Of a stretch of DNA of 64,000 nt, positions 60,801 to 64,000 are shown piece by piece. Within the stretch, counting starts at the first letter, position 1, and every line of letters starts with the position of its first letter. The DNA lies in assembly GCA_030248215.1 (NCBI GenBank), contig JASANG010001218.1:106920-170919 (forward strand). The letters run 5' to 3'. Position numbers and translations under genes: made by a program. Under the pieces are notes generated by a model that had not been told where the DNA came from, made no database searches, and saw only the letters and a list, made by a program, of their open reading frames with translations. The DNA comes from Enoplolaimus lenunculus. Its lineage: Eukaryota; Nematoda; Enoplea; Enoplida; Thoracostomopsidae.

Positions 60801-63254
60801 GCATCGCTGGCCGATATTCTTATAGCGTCGATTTTAAACCGAGCGATCGTTCAATGTTGATGAATAAAATTTCCAGCACTGAGCGAACAAACTGGCTAAT
60901 AACTCCGTACCATTTTGTGAGTATCGGCATTGGTTTGGCCCTGCAACAAAACGCCGGTTCTTTGCCGTTACTTTTTGCACATATTATAACAATCAGCTGG
61001 AATGCTATCAGTTTCATTTCTGGGCACATATCTCTATGTCTGGTCAGGAAAAATGTTATTTCATTCGCGTTTGTGTTTGAAAAAAAAATAATTGAAATTA
61101 ACCGTTCTTATAAATTTTAGTATTCGTTTGTGATGTTTAGGGTTTAAGGCTTCATATAATGATGTTACGTAGTATCTTATCTGTTTTATTAAACATGGTG
61201 TACTAAAGTTGTAATCCGCATCGGCAAAATTTCAAAATAAGAATCGAGACATCGGCAAAAAATTTGGCATCGGCACATCCCTAGTAAGAAATGATGTCCA
61301 CGAAATATTGATACCTGGAGCGTCGTAGCTTTTGGTTACGTTTTGTACATCGGGCGTAGTTGCTTTGCAAGTTAACAACAAAAATCTTGGCACTCGTTCG
61401 TTCGTTAAAAGGGTCAAAAATTAATAAAAATCGAAAAAAATGGTGTTTTTACAGAATTGCCGTAAAACAAGTTTAACTTTTAATACGCGAAAAACGTGAA
61501 AAAATGAAAAAAAAATTGAATAAAATTCTTTTTTGTAAGAAAATGTTATTCTCTGCTCGGCCACATCGTTTTGAGCAGGAACCCGTGTAAAGATCAGGGG
61601 CGGAACGTTTTTCATTGAGACTAGAATAGAGTAAGCATAAGCTTTAGACTAATTTTTTTTGGTTGGCTTAAACTTAGGCTTAGGAATAAACTCATTCTTA
61701 CGCTTAGGTTTAGGTTTAGGCTTAGGCGTCGGAATAAGCGTATAATACTGTTTCGGCCCTGTTGTTTACACTGGCGTGAGCAGGAAAACACCAAAATTTT
61801 TGAAAAAACACATATTTCGATATTAAGTAAATTTTTTTAATTCTTTTTGTGAGAAAAATGTTATTCTCTGATCCGCCACAACGGTCTGAATAGGAAAATA
61901 TGGAAAAAAATTTATAAAAAACGCATATTTCGATTTTAAGTAATTTTTGACCCTGTAAACGAAGGAGAGTCAAAAGCATTTGTATGCTGCATTGATGATC
62001 GCTTTGCGTTTGTGAATGTTGTGCAAATATCTGAAATGCGCTACGCTGCATTTTACACCACCTGTGTGTGTTTAGGCTGCTTTTTAATTGAATTATTGCA
62101 GTCGCTTAGTCATGGTGTCTGCTGCTGGTGCGCTTCTGGCTGAACAATTTTGTATTTTATGAAATATGATGAATTTTTGCAACGACTTGGGGGAAATTGT
62201 CTAGACTGATTTAATTGTTTCGTTGCTGTTTATTGTTTCAACAGTATATTGAGATATATATAATATATATATAATATATAATATATAATATATAATATAT
62301 AATATATATAATATATAATATATATTGAAATTGTACGAGTTTCATGAGTTATTTTAATGAGAGTTGAACAGATAACTGAAATACGAACGAGATTGTCACT
62401 TACAAGAATTCCTGGTATGTAACAAGGAAATTTGGAGAATTCATGTTTGGCATCACATCGTTGCACACAAAAAACACCCTTTTACATAATAATTGGATTA
62501 TTAATATAAACTGAGGCTTTAGCGTTTACCGGGATCACTAAGACGACAACGTCCCTTCTACCGTACTATTTTGTACTTTCATGCCACAAAAATTGCGTCA
62601 GGCTTTTCGCTTGCTTTGATCGGCGCAGAATTTCGGCGATGTTTTTGTACCGTTTGTGTGAAATTTCTGGATACGCCACTGATCTGACCCGATTTTATAA
62701 ATCCAATCATTTAAGCTAAGCTTGTGTAAGGAACTACTGTATTATATACAATTAACGTTAGCGTACGCGAGTTGAGCTGTGAAAATATAAACTTAGTAGT
62801 CAACGTTTAATGAACTATTTTTGTCGAAAAATTCCGACACAAAATGGAAGTGAATCAGTTGTCAAATACTCTTTGCCGTTGCATGATAGTGGTAATTTCG
62901 GAAAGCTCTGTCGCCGAGTTGGTCAGAATTCTGGTCCATGCAAAGATCAGGGGCGGAACGTTTTTCTGTGGGACTAGAGTATGCTTAAGCTTTAGACTAT
63001 TTTTTTTGCTTGGCTTAGGCTTAGGCTTATGAATGTACTCATTCTTCCGCTTAGGCTTAGACTAAGGAATATGCTTATAATACTGTTCCGACCCTATTCT
63101 TTACATTAGCCAGAATTCTTTCCGTGAAATTTGTAATTTTTGAAACCAATTAACGCAGCAGTTGCGATTGTTTCAGGAGCTGACAGCGGCGATCCTTCAG
63201 GCGACTAAAGTCGATCCAAATGTGGTTGTCGAGAAAGTTGAGTTGCAACAATAA
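21493..63254 (+). CDS. Protein 4.1/coracle-type FERM protein with twelve EF-hands (34 exons)
   Basis: Exons found by hand join in frame to 1,310 residues. FERM exons: 21493-21681, 21947-22051, 28066-28108, 37114-37189, 37839-37883, 38478-38654, 39852-39939, 41335-41487, 41698-41795. FERM-adjacent and linker: 41940-42160, 42574-42677, 43729-43806, 44455-44485. Six EF-hand cassettes lie from 44815 to 57552. C-terminal: 58325-58411, 63177-63254. Residues about 47-325 are FERM, about 340-390 FERM-adjacent, 470-1256 six EF-hand pairs with linkers, and 1257-1310 a 4.1-like C-terminal domain. Protein 4.1 proteins link membrane proteins to the spectrin-actin cortex and in vertebrates are regulated by separate calmodulin. 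Here calcium loops are within the chain, and no spectrin-actin-binding region was recognised. An in-frame stop at 21469 precedes the chosen ATG with no other ATG between. Isoforms and extra exons cannot be excluded. Confidence 0.93.
21947..22051 (+). CDS. 4.1 gene exon 2: FERM F1 middle
   Basis: 35 codons, phase 0 at both ends. [17 protein letters not shown] and [10 protein letters not shown] are the signature F1 helix and DYFGL motif. The donor GTAACA is weak and leads into a 6.0-kb intron. Confidence 0.92.
22597..22874 (-). mobile_element. 5'-truncated LINE, C-terminus of its reverse transcriptase ORF
   Basis: The minus strand encodes [16 protein letters not shown], then [23 protein letters not shown] and [15 protein letters not shown] before a stop. 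This is the Cys/His-rich C-terminal tail of Jockey/CR1-type non-LTR element ORF2. A (CAA)n tail lies beyond a short 3' UTR (GTT repeats on the + strand, about 22600-22617). Only about 80 residues remain, the usual 5' truncation. It sits inverted in intron 2 of the 4.1 gene. Confidence 0.85.
23162..23241. repeat. Dispersed 75-bp repeat, second copy
   Basis: Matches 7579-7655 through AAATAGATTTCACTATTATA and CAATCGCCGAAAATAAACC. Ends undefined. Confidence 0.6.
23707..23936. mobile_element. CAGGG-MITE, short variant
   Basis: CAGGGTGCAAGCGGAATTTC to CTATACTTTGCACCCTG. TTCCGATTCCGATT arrays replace the usual TTCCGG ones. Almost touches the next element at 23947. Confidence 0.75.
23947..25004. mobile_element. 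Large CAGGG-type element carrying other fragments
   Basis: CAGGGTGCGACCGGATACC at the left faces CCGGATATCTGATTGCACC then CTG at the right. Ends share the GGAGCCGGA subterminal words. Inside lie the GGTCTCGG family scrap (24580-24615) and a TEL-MITE scrap (24641-24718), so it is an old element that took several insertions. Confidence 0.6.
25478..25880. repeat. 19-bp minisatellite, about 20 copies
   Basis: Unit GCCCCATACTCAACTCAAC with scattered variants (CTTAACTC, ACACCC). The array is strongly C-rich on this strand and lies in intron 2 of the 4.1 gene. Confidence 0.92.
26167..26904. mobile_element. CAGGGTTCCAAC element with a nested insertion
   Basis: CAGGGTTCCAACAGGAAG to GGAATTCCGGTTGAACCCTG; subterminal GGAACAGGAACAGGAATT. 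Flanks CATTATAA and CATTATAT form an 8-bp duplication with one mismatch. It is interrupted at 26260-26683 by another element with ends TGACCCGAATAAGAGGGGG and CCCCTTTTATTCGGTTCA. Confidence 0.78.
27260..27657. mobile_element. CAGGG-type element, left end unclear
   Basis: The right end TTCCGCTTTACACCCTGTC is preceded by TTCCGATTCCGATTCCGGC. On the left, five or so copies of GATTCAAAACGAGTTCC lie in tandem from about 27286. Related to the copies at 23707 and 31473. Confidence 0.6.
28066..28108 (+). CDS. 4.1 gene exon 3: 43-bp micro-exon of the FERM F1-F2 junction
   Basis: Encodes [14 protein letters not shown] plus one base, between TTTGGTTTCAG and donor GTAAGT. This supplies the conserved NWLDP...KQI strand that the 4.1 FERM fold needs between exons 2 and 4. 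Phases fit exactly: phase 0 in, phase 1 out, giving IKNQSWVFF across the next junction. It lies between introns of 6,014 and 9,005 bp. Confidence 0.9.
28257..28590. mobile_element. CAGGGTTCCAAC-MITE
   Basis: CAGGGTTCCAACTGGAAC to TAATTCCGGTCGAACCCTG, with GCCGGAACAGGAACAGGAAT inside the left end. Shorter relative of the element at 26167, without the nested insertion. It starts 148 bases after exon 3. Confidence 0.78.
28804..29337. mobile_element. MITE with GGCCAATTGGCCCC words and internal duplication
   Basis: Inverted ends GTATAGTTTCAGTTTTAACC and ACCGGTTGAAACTGAGGC then TATAC. Inside, a unit of about 165 bp with GGGGGCCAATTGGCCCC, CACAAGCTGTTTTTC and GACAACTTCGCCT occurs twice in tandem. 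Confidence 0.7.
29734..29931. mobile_element. TEL-MITE copy, diverged
   Basis: Left GGCCCATTTATAGAACAGGG, then GCATATTCCTAAGCC and CCTAAG units. The right end GGTCTTTCTCTATACATGGCC is more eroded than in other copies. Inserted in intron 3 of the 4.1 gene. Confidence 0.78.
30730..31452. mobile_element. TEL-MITE variant B with expanded telomere-containing minisatellite
   Basis: Left GGCCCATGTTACTTTAAGG and right ACTTACAGTCACATTGGCC, flanked by a perfect 8-bp duplication CATACATT at 30722-30729 and 31453-31460. The interior is a tandem array of about 20 units: one to four TTAGGC hexamers followed by AGGAACACATTTTTGCAACG. Hexamer number changes from unit to unit. Confidence 0.93.
31473..31899. 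mobile_element. CAGGG-MITE
   Basis: CAGGGCGCAAAGCGGAACTG to GGAATTCCGGTTGCACCCTG, with GGATCGGAATCGGAA and AATCGGAATCGGAA arrays near the ends. The interior resembles the copy at 27260-27657 in reverse. Confidence 0.75.
31958..32247. mobile_element. CAGGG-type MITE with long internal hairpin
   Basis: CAGGATGCAGCTGACATTCC to GGAATGCCGGCTGTATCCTG, with CCGGTTCCGGTAG facing CTACCGGAACCGG. The centre is an inverted repeat, TTTTCAGTGTTGACAGTTT facing AAACTGTCAACACTGAAAA. Part of the loop (GTTGAACTTTTTATTTGACG) is repeated just outside at about 32255. Confidence 0.75.
32721..33090. repeat. 120-bp tandem triplication inside a CAGGG-MITE
   Basis: Three units start at 32721, 32841 and 32962 with TGAAAGTCAACAAAAGCAG and contain ACCGTAACCGAAATTTG and AAAATGCCGGAGCGG. 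The last unit runs into GGAATTCCGGTTGCACCTTG, a CAGGG-MITE right end. Units 1 and 2 are almost identical. Confidence 0.85.
33440..33945. repeat. TATA/TATG low-complexity stretches
   Basis: Alternating TA-rich microsatellite at 33440-33510 and 33880-33945, with unremarkable sequence between. Nothing else is seen from 33,100 to 34,480. Confidence 0.5.
34486..36476. mobile_element. 2-kb non-autonomous element with 55-bp inverted ends
   Basis: Left 34486-34541 (CAGTCGTGAGTCACTGTCCC to TTCTTGGCGACTAATAG) pairs with right 36421-36476 (CTATTAGTCGCCAAGAA to GACAGTCACTTACAACTGTC). The interior contains about three diverged repeats that include GGTGCCCACCCC, GCTATTCTACAGATTTTT and ATNGCTAGGTTA at about 35045, 35410 and 35580. 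A TEL-MITE scrap lies at 36040-36090. No transposase seen. It fills much of intron 3 of the 4.1 gene. Confidence 0.75.
37114..37189 (+). CDS. 4.1 gene exon 4: FERM F2 start
   Basis: Encodes [17 protein letters not shown] then LLKEDITR, matching the VKFYPxxPxxLxEDITR motif of 4.1 and related FERM proteins. Acceptor TTTTTTCAG, donor GTAAGC, phase 1 in and phase 2 out. Confidence 0.95.
37839..37883 (+). CDS. 4.1 gene exon 5: FERM F2 helix, 45 bp
   Basis: [14 protein letters not shown], the near-invariant YxLCLQLRxDIxxGR helix of FERM F2. Acceptor ATTTTCAG, donor GTAAGC. Confidence 0.95.
38478..38654 (+). CDS. 4.1 gene exon 6: FERM F2 core
   Basis: 59 codons. [35 protein letters not shown] and VHELHKSYR follow the 4.1 F2 pattern. 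The donor GTATGT opens directly into a GTT microsatellite. Confidence 0.95.
38655..38985. repeat. (GTT)n compound microsatellite at the exon 6 splice donor
   Basis: About 300 bases of GTT interrupted by GTG, TTT and GCT variants. It begins at the sixth base of intron 6. Long open frames (poly-Val/Leu/Cys, or poly-Thr/Gln on the other strand) arise from the triplets and are not genes. Confidence 0.92.
39249..39585. repeat. 42-bp tandem repeat, 8 copies
   Basis: Unit with TTTTCTACACAGAATATAGC and CAGTTATTGCATACTTTTGT. Being a multiple of three, it leaves two frames open. Single diverged units occur at 37752-37790 (ACACAGAATGTACCCAGTTG) and near 46915 (CCAGTTGCATACTCTT), so the array grew from a dispersed sequence. 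Confidence 0.92.
39852..39939 (+). CDS. 4.1 gene exon 7: FERM F2 end
   Basis: [18 protein letters not shown] then [11 protein letters not shown], the classic MTPAEAExxFLExAKxLxMYGVDLH block. It ends in phase 0 before the weak donor GTAATT. Confidence 0.95.
40023..40475. mobile_element. AGCACC-family MITE containing a CAGGG-MITE
   Basis: The inner element 40045-40446 (CAGGGTGCAACCGGAATTCC to GTTCCGGTTGCACCCTG) is bounded by a perfect 8-bp duplication ATCACCAG at 40037-40044 and 40447-40454. That octamer lies within the TAGCATCTATCACCAGTTAGC end of the other MITE family, so the order of insertion is clear. Confidence 0.92.
41335..41487 (+). CDS. 4.1 gene exon 8: FERM F3 (PTB/PH-like lobe)
   Basis: 51 codons, phase 0 at both ends. 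[34 protein letters not shown] and [11 protein letters not shown] are the F3 motifs that bind membrane-protein tails in 4.1 proteins. Confidence 0.96.
41698..41795 (+). CDS. 4.1 gene exon 9: FERM F3 C-terminal helix
   Basis: [16 protein letters not shown] and [16 protein letters not shown] match the closing F3 strand and helix (AKRLWKxCVEHHTFFR) of 4.1. Confidence 0.96.
41940..42160 (+). CDS. 4.1 gene exon 10: FERM-adjacent (FA) region
   Basis: [17 protein letters not shown] and [16 protein letters not shown] are the FA signature (LGSKFRYSGRTQxQTR). In vertebrate 4.1 this region is a phosphorylation-regulated module. Ends at GTAAGC; an alternative GTAGTA donor 7 bases upstream in the same phase would remove only two codons. 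Confidence 0.94.
42574..42677 (+). CDS. 4.1 gene exon 11: Ser/Pro-rich linker
   Basis: Encodes [16 protein letters not shown] and [14 protein letters not shown]. Phases fit (1 in, 0 out). No domain recognised. Confidence 0.8.
42949..43140 (-). CDS. Antisense candidate exon or small ORF in intron 11
   Basis: 63 codons on the minus strand with coding-like composition: [18 protein letters not shown] and [18 protein letters not shown] suggest a charged helical protein. It is not recognised. A possible acceptor (ATTTCAAGTCAG) lies just inside the frame, so it could be an exon of a nested gene or a gene fragment. Confidence 0.3.
   Translation of the reverse strand: MISSQERKSDTVKLPELKAKHFNADYSAEIKTISIESKRPTEARLKERILETQKYFRAEKEQH
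43729..43806 (+). CDS. 4.1 gene exon 12: linker
   Basis: 26 codons, phase 0 both ends, [17 protein letters not shown] then VPHEGAQPQ. It could be skipped without changing frame. Support is splice sites plus frame only. Confidence 0.72.
43984..44184. mobile_element. GCGCTATAC-MITE, full length
   Basis: TAAGGGTTGCGCTATGC and GTATAGCGCAACCCTAA are inverted ends. The GC-rich core has repeated CGTACGGCGCCGTTCGTCAC and TTCCGTACGATAC words in both orientations. Relatives in this gene lie at 51651, 52437 and 63465. Confidence 0.85.
44455..44485 (+). CDS. 4.1 gene exon 13: 31-bp lead-in to EF cassette 1
   Basis: [10 protein letters not shown] plus one base, acceptor TTTTCAG, donor GTACGT, phase 0 to 1. 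The lead-in to cassette 6 (exon 30) has the same length and phase. Confidence 0.75.
44815..46179 (+). CDS. EF-hand cassette 1 (exons 14-16)
   Basis: Exons 44815-44958, 45253-45329 and 45939-46179. Exon A (144 bp) holds loop [12 protein letters not shown] and [15 protein letters not shown]. The A-B intron falls within the second loop, which splices to [12 protein letters not shown]. The 80-codon linker is Ser/Pro-rich and ends [13 protein letters not shown]. The exon A donor is an unusual GTTCGT. The linker is followed by GCAAGT, a GC-AG intron. Confidence 0.9.
45396..45550. mobile_element. TEL-MITE variant B in intron 15
   Basis: GACTAATGTTACTTTTAGTG to GCCCTTAAAGTAACATGGGC, with CCTAAGACTAAGCG core. 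Flanks GACAATAT and GACAATGT form an 8-bp duplication with one mismatch. Confidence 0.88.
45801..45870. repeat. (ATA)n/(ATT)n microsatellite
   Basis: About 70 bases of ATA triplets followed by ATT triplets, a potential hairpin, about 70 bases before the linker exon of cassette 1. Confidence 0.9.
47399..48640 (+). CDS. EF-hand cassette 2 (exons 17-19)
   Basis: Exons 47399-47542, 48080-48141 and 48532-48640. Loops [12 protein letters not shown] and [12 protein letters not shown] are both canonical, with acidic or Asn residues at 1, 3 and 5, Gly at 6 and Glu at 12. The linker [17 protein letters not shown] then VTVTEEQLK is 36 codons. Donors GTTAGT and GTTGGC are weak. Confidence 0.92.
49299..50389 (+). 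CDS. EF-hand cassette 3 (exons 20-22)
   Basis: Exons 49299-49442, 49873-49934 and 50263-50389. Loops [12 protein letters not shown] and [12 protein letters not shown], followed by FLRLMTLGS. The linker ends [14 protein letters not shown]. Cassettes 3, 4 and 5 share the W in position -1 of the first loop ([17 protein letters not shown]) and the WVDQF/WVEQF helix, so they are the most recent duplicates. Confidence 0.93.
50631..50789. mobile_element. CAGGG-type MITE, ATATCCGG variant
   Basis: AAGGGTGCGACCAGATATCC to AATATCCGGTCGTATCCTG, with ATATCCGGCAAAAACC inside. It ends about 100 bases before exon A of cassette 4. Confidence 0.7.
50887..52392 (+). CDS. EF-hand cassette 4 (exons 23-25)
   Basis: Exons 50887-51030, 51496-51563 and 52218-52392. 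Loops [12 protein letters not shown] and [12 protein letters not shown], then [11 protein letters not shown]. The 58-codon linker is Pro/Ser-rich ([16 protein letters not shown]) and ends [12 protein letters not shown]. Confidence 0.93.
51651..51812. mobile_element. GCGCTATAC-MITE
   Basis: TAGGGTGGCGTTATACG to GTACCGCCCTTA, with CACCGTACGTCACAGTGCGG and ACTCACGTACGATACTGTA in the core. Lies in intron 24. Confidence 0.75.
52437..52558. mobile_element. GCGCTATAC-MITE, left end missing
   Basis: Core GTTCGTCGCCGTCCGTCC and right end GATAAGCATAGCGCACCC then TTA. It starts 45 bases after the cassette 4 linker exon. Confidence 0.65.
53012..54774 (+). CDS. EF-hand cassette 5 (exons 26-28) with long linker
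   Basis: Exons 53012-53155, 53900-53973 and 54476-54774. Loops [12 protein letters not shown] and [12 protein letters not shown], then [16 protein letters not shown]. The linker exon is the longest (99 codons): Ser/Pro/Gln-rich, then an acidic stretch ([16 protein letters not shown]) and [11 protein letters not shown]. This last part resembles the start of a 4.1 C-terminal domain. Confidence 0.92.
53632..53810. mobile_element. AGCACC-family MITE
   Basis: TGTGTAGCACCTATCACC to GGGTGATAGGTGCTTTATAC. The inner arm carries GTTAGCAATAAATTTTCAAA. It lies between the A and B exons of cassette 5, ending 90 bases before exon B. Confidence 0.75.
55168..55655 (+). CDS. 4.1 gene exons 29-30: basic Thr/Lys segment and lead-in to cassette 6
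   Basis: Exons 55168-55240 ([18 protein letters not shown] then IPVESS) and 55625-55655 ([10 protein letters not shown]). Repeated T-I-T-K resembles the TxTxTxHVTKTVKG stretch of the 4.1 C-terminal domain. Phases 2, 0 and 1 are consistent throughout. Confidence 0.8.
56836..57552 (+). CDS. EF-hand cassette 6 (exons 31-32), most diverged
   Basis: Exons 56836-56979 and 57455-57552. First loop [12 protein letters not shown] has Glu instead of Gly at position 6; the second, [12 protein letters not shown], is canonical. [12 protein letters not shown] recalls calmodulin and troponin C more than cassettes 3-5. Exon A is again 144 bp, and the intron again cuts the second loop. Exon B runs on into a Ser/Thr tail. 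Confidence 0.92.
57087..57312. mobile_element. AGCACC-family MITE
   Basis: CCCGTATTCTCAAATGTG to ATACGCATTTGCGAATATGG, with AACCTATTACTAACTGGTGA as the right inner arm. Just before it, 57030-57085 has CCTAAG-type scraps. Inside intron 31. Confidence 0.78.
58325..58411 (+). CDS. 4.1 gene exon 33: C-terminal domain strand region
   Basis: [20 protein letters not shown] then SVAQEDDD. The [14 protein letters not shown] pattern fits the Thr-rich beta segment of the 4.1 C-terminal domain. Phase 0 both ends. Confidence 0.85.
59042..59320. repeat. Tandem repeat, about 30-bp unit, 9 copies
   Basis: Unit AATTCCGGGTCCGGGTTTTG followed by GATTTGAGA or GATTCGATA. Diverged copies in the last intron; possibly an array grown from a CAGGG-type MITE end. 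Confidence 0.88.
59885..60295. mobile_element. ATATCCGG-type element, interrupted
   Basis: CGGGATATCCGGTTGCGG to AATATCCGGGCGATCCCTG. Unrelated AT-rich sequence occupies about 59960-60170. Subterminal words CCGGTTCCGGTACAAAATT occur twice. Confidence 0.6.
60296..61578. other. Intron 33 interior, nothing firm
   Basis: No exon with a consistent phase was found here. A 109-codon open frame at 60791-61120 is hydrophobic and unrecognised. 61210-61285 contains repeated ATCGGCAAAA words with ACATCCCTA, perhaps a MITE end. Confidence 0.35.
61579..61775. mobile_element. TEL-MITE copy, reverse orientation
   Basis: GAACCCGTGTAAAGATCAGG to CTGTTGTTTACACTGGC. Flanks TTGAGCAG and GTGAGCAG form an 8-bp duplication with one mismatch. 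Similar sequence (AATGTTATTCTCTG) lies on both sides at 61546 and 61859, so it landed in a local direct repeat. Confidence 0.88.
62255..62325. repeat. (AT)n microsatellite
   Basis: About 70 bases of AATATATA-type repeat. Confidence 0.9.
62933..63111. mobile_element. TEL-MITE copy, best-bounded example
   Basis: GGTCCATGCAAAGATCAGGG to CCCTATTCTTTACATTAGCC, flanked by a perfect 8-bp duplication AGAATTCT at 62925-62932 and 63112-63119. The core holds CTTAGG units split by the conserved AATGTACTCATTCTTCCGC spacer. Length, inverted ends and octamer duplication suggest a non-autonomous hAT- or P-like element. It ends 65 bases before the last exon. Confidence 0.93.
63177..63254 (+). CDS. 4.1 gene exon 34: C-terminal end and stop
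   Basis: [20 protein letters not shown] then VELQQ and TAA. It matches the final helix-strand of the 4.1 C-terminal domain (QALAEAIKEAKEQHPDMSV then TKVVV). Acceptor TTGTTTCAG, phase 0. An AATAAA overlaps the stop codon. Confidence 0.92.
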   Translation, partial: ELTAAILQATKVDPNVVVEKVELQQ

Positions 63255-63464
63255 ATAGGCCGGTGTCGATCAAACGGTGACATGCGCGTGTGTGTGATTC
63301 CAGTTTAGCCAAAGTAAGTCGTACAAAAGGATTATCAGTCATTCAGCAGGTACCGGGTTTGCTCTTTGTGTTTGAGCCTCAGTGAGTTTTCAAACAACCG
63401 AGATCAAAACCAATTGACCAGCTAAATTTGCAAATTGATTTTCGATTTATTTTCACCTCAAAAC

Positions 63465-63604
63465 TAAGGGTGACGCTATACTTTTGATAACGTAAGGCGC
63501 CGTTCGTCACCGTACGTCACCGTGCGGTATCGTACGTTAATCACTCACGTACGATACTGTATGGTGTCGGACGGCTCCGAACGATAAGTATAGCTTCACC
63601 CTCA
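63465..63604. mobile_element. GCGCTATAC-MITE downstream of the 4.1 gene
   Basis: TAAGGGTGACGCTATACTT to AAGTATAGCTTCACCCTCA, with GTTCGTCACCGTACGTCACC and CACTCACGTACGATACTGTA in the core. Confidence 0.82.
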
Positions 63605-63939
63605 AGGTCAGCGCTATACTTGATATCCCAGAACTACGCTGGATTTAGTTTAAGAAAGCATCATACCGAATAGCAAAAATTATCCAAACAGCGGAGCAAA
63701 AATTGTACTGAAAATTTTGAAAAACCTTACTTGATCCTGTTTTTAGTTAACCAGAAAACTGTATTGCTGTGAACTGGTGGTAAGCTTGCCTTCTTGAATG
63801 TTGATTTTGTATTTCAGTGTTTGTGATTTCGTTCAATTTCCAAAATGAAAACTACACAAATTGTTGTTTATTCGTATAATTTGGATAAGTCGGAATGTGC
63901 AATATAGTTTTTAGTTTTGATAAAGTCGATTAAATAAGT

Positions 63940-64000
63940 GTATGTAAAAGCTTAAGCTTTAGACCACTTTTTTGCATATGCTTAAGCTTAGACTTACGTA
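63940..64000. repeat. Start of another TEL-MITE-like sequence at the window edge
   Basis: AAGCTTAAGCTTTAGACCAC then CTTAAGCTTAGACTTACG resemble the middle of a minus-oriented TEL-MITE. It is cut by the window end. Confidence 0.5.

Noticed and set aside
60791-61120. 109-codon open frame in the last intron
   Set aside because: No homologue recognised, the opposite strand is also open, and its phase is not needed to join exons 33 and 34.
63250-63255. AATAAA as the 4.1 polyadenylation signal
   Set aside because: It overlaps the stop codon, which would leave almost no 3' UTR; a later signal is more likely but none was certain.

Overview
The window looks like nuclear DNA from a nematode. Three things point there: two tandem transthyretin-like (TTL) genes, a family that is essentially nematode-restricted; many arrays of the nematode telomeric hexamer TTAGGC; and compact GT-AG spliced exons in AT-rich introns. 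The introns are long and full of small non-autonomous DNA transposons, so this is a repeat-rich genome rather than a compact Caenorhabditis-type one. The species cannot be told from the sequence.

Layout. 1-5.6 kb holds short tandem repeats, a decayed NADAR-domain gene (1406-2127), a large foldback repeat and MITEs. 5.8-8.0 kb is TTL gene 1, two exons on the + strand. 8.0-14.7 kb is a MITE field with no gene seen. 14.7-16.4 kb is TTL gene 2, with the same phase-1 intron. 16.4-21.5 kb is intergenic and holds two larger terminal-inverted-repeat elements. From 21,493 to 63,254 a single gene fills the rest of the window.

That large gene was rebuilt by hand into 34 exons (3,933 coding bases, 1,310 residues) whose phases agree at every junction. 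It encodes a protein 4.1/coracle-type protein: a complete FERM domain, a FERM-adjacent region and a 4.1-like C-terminal domain. In the place where the spectrin-actin-binding region would be expected lie six tandem calmodulin-like EF-hand pairs, 12 calcium loops in all. Each pair is encoded by a repeated three-exon cassette. One exon of only 43 bp, lying between introns of 6.0 and 9.0 kb, completes the FERM N-lobe. The architecture suggests a membrane-cytoskeleton adaptor with a built-in calcium sensor.

The repeats have their own story. A family with terminal inverted repeats starting GGCCAATGTAAAGA and 8-bp target duplications carries TTAGGC telomere-like arrays inside it, at about a dozen places. 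A second 8-bp-duplication family (CAGGGTGCAACCGG) carries TTCCGG arrays. A TA-duplication family is built from AACTCA/TGAGTT repeats. Several copies are nested, and one copy sits just upstream of the start codon of each TTL gene. No rRNA gene, convincing tRNA, CRISPR array or retrovirus-like element was recognised.
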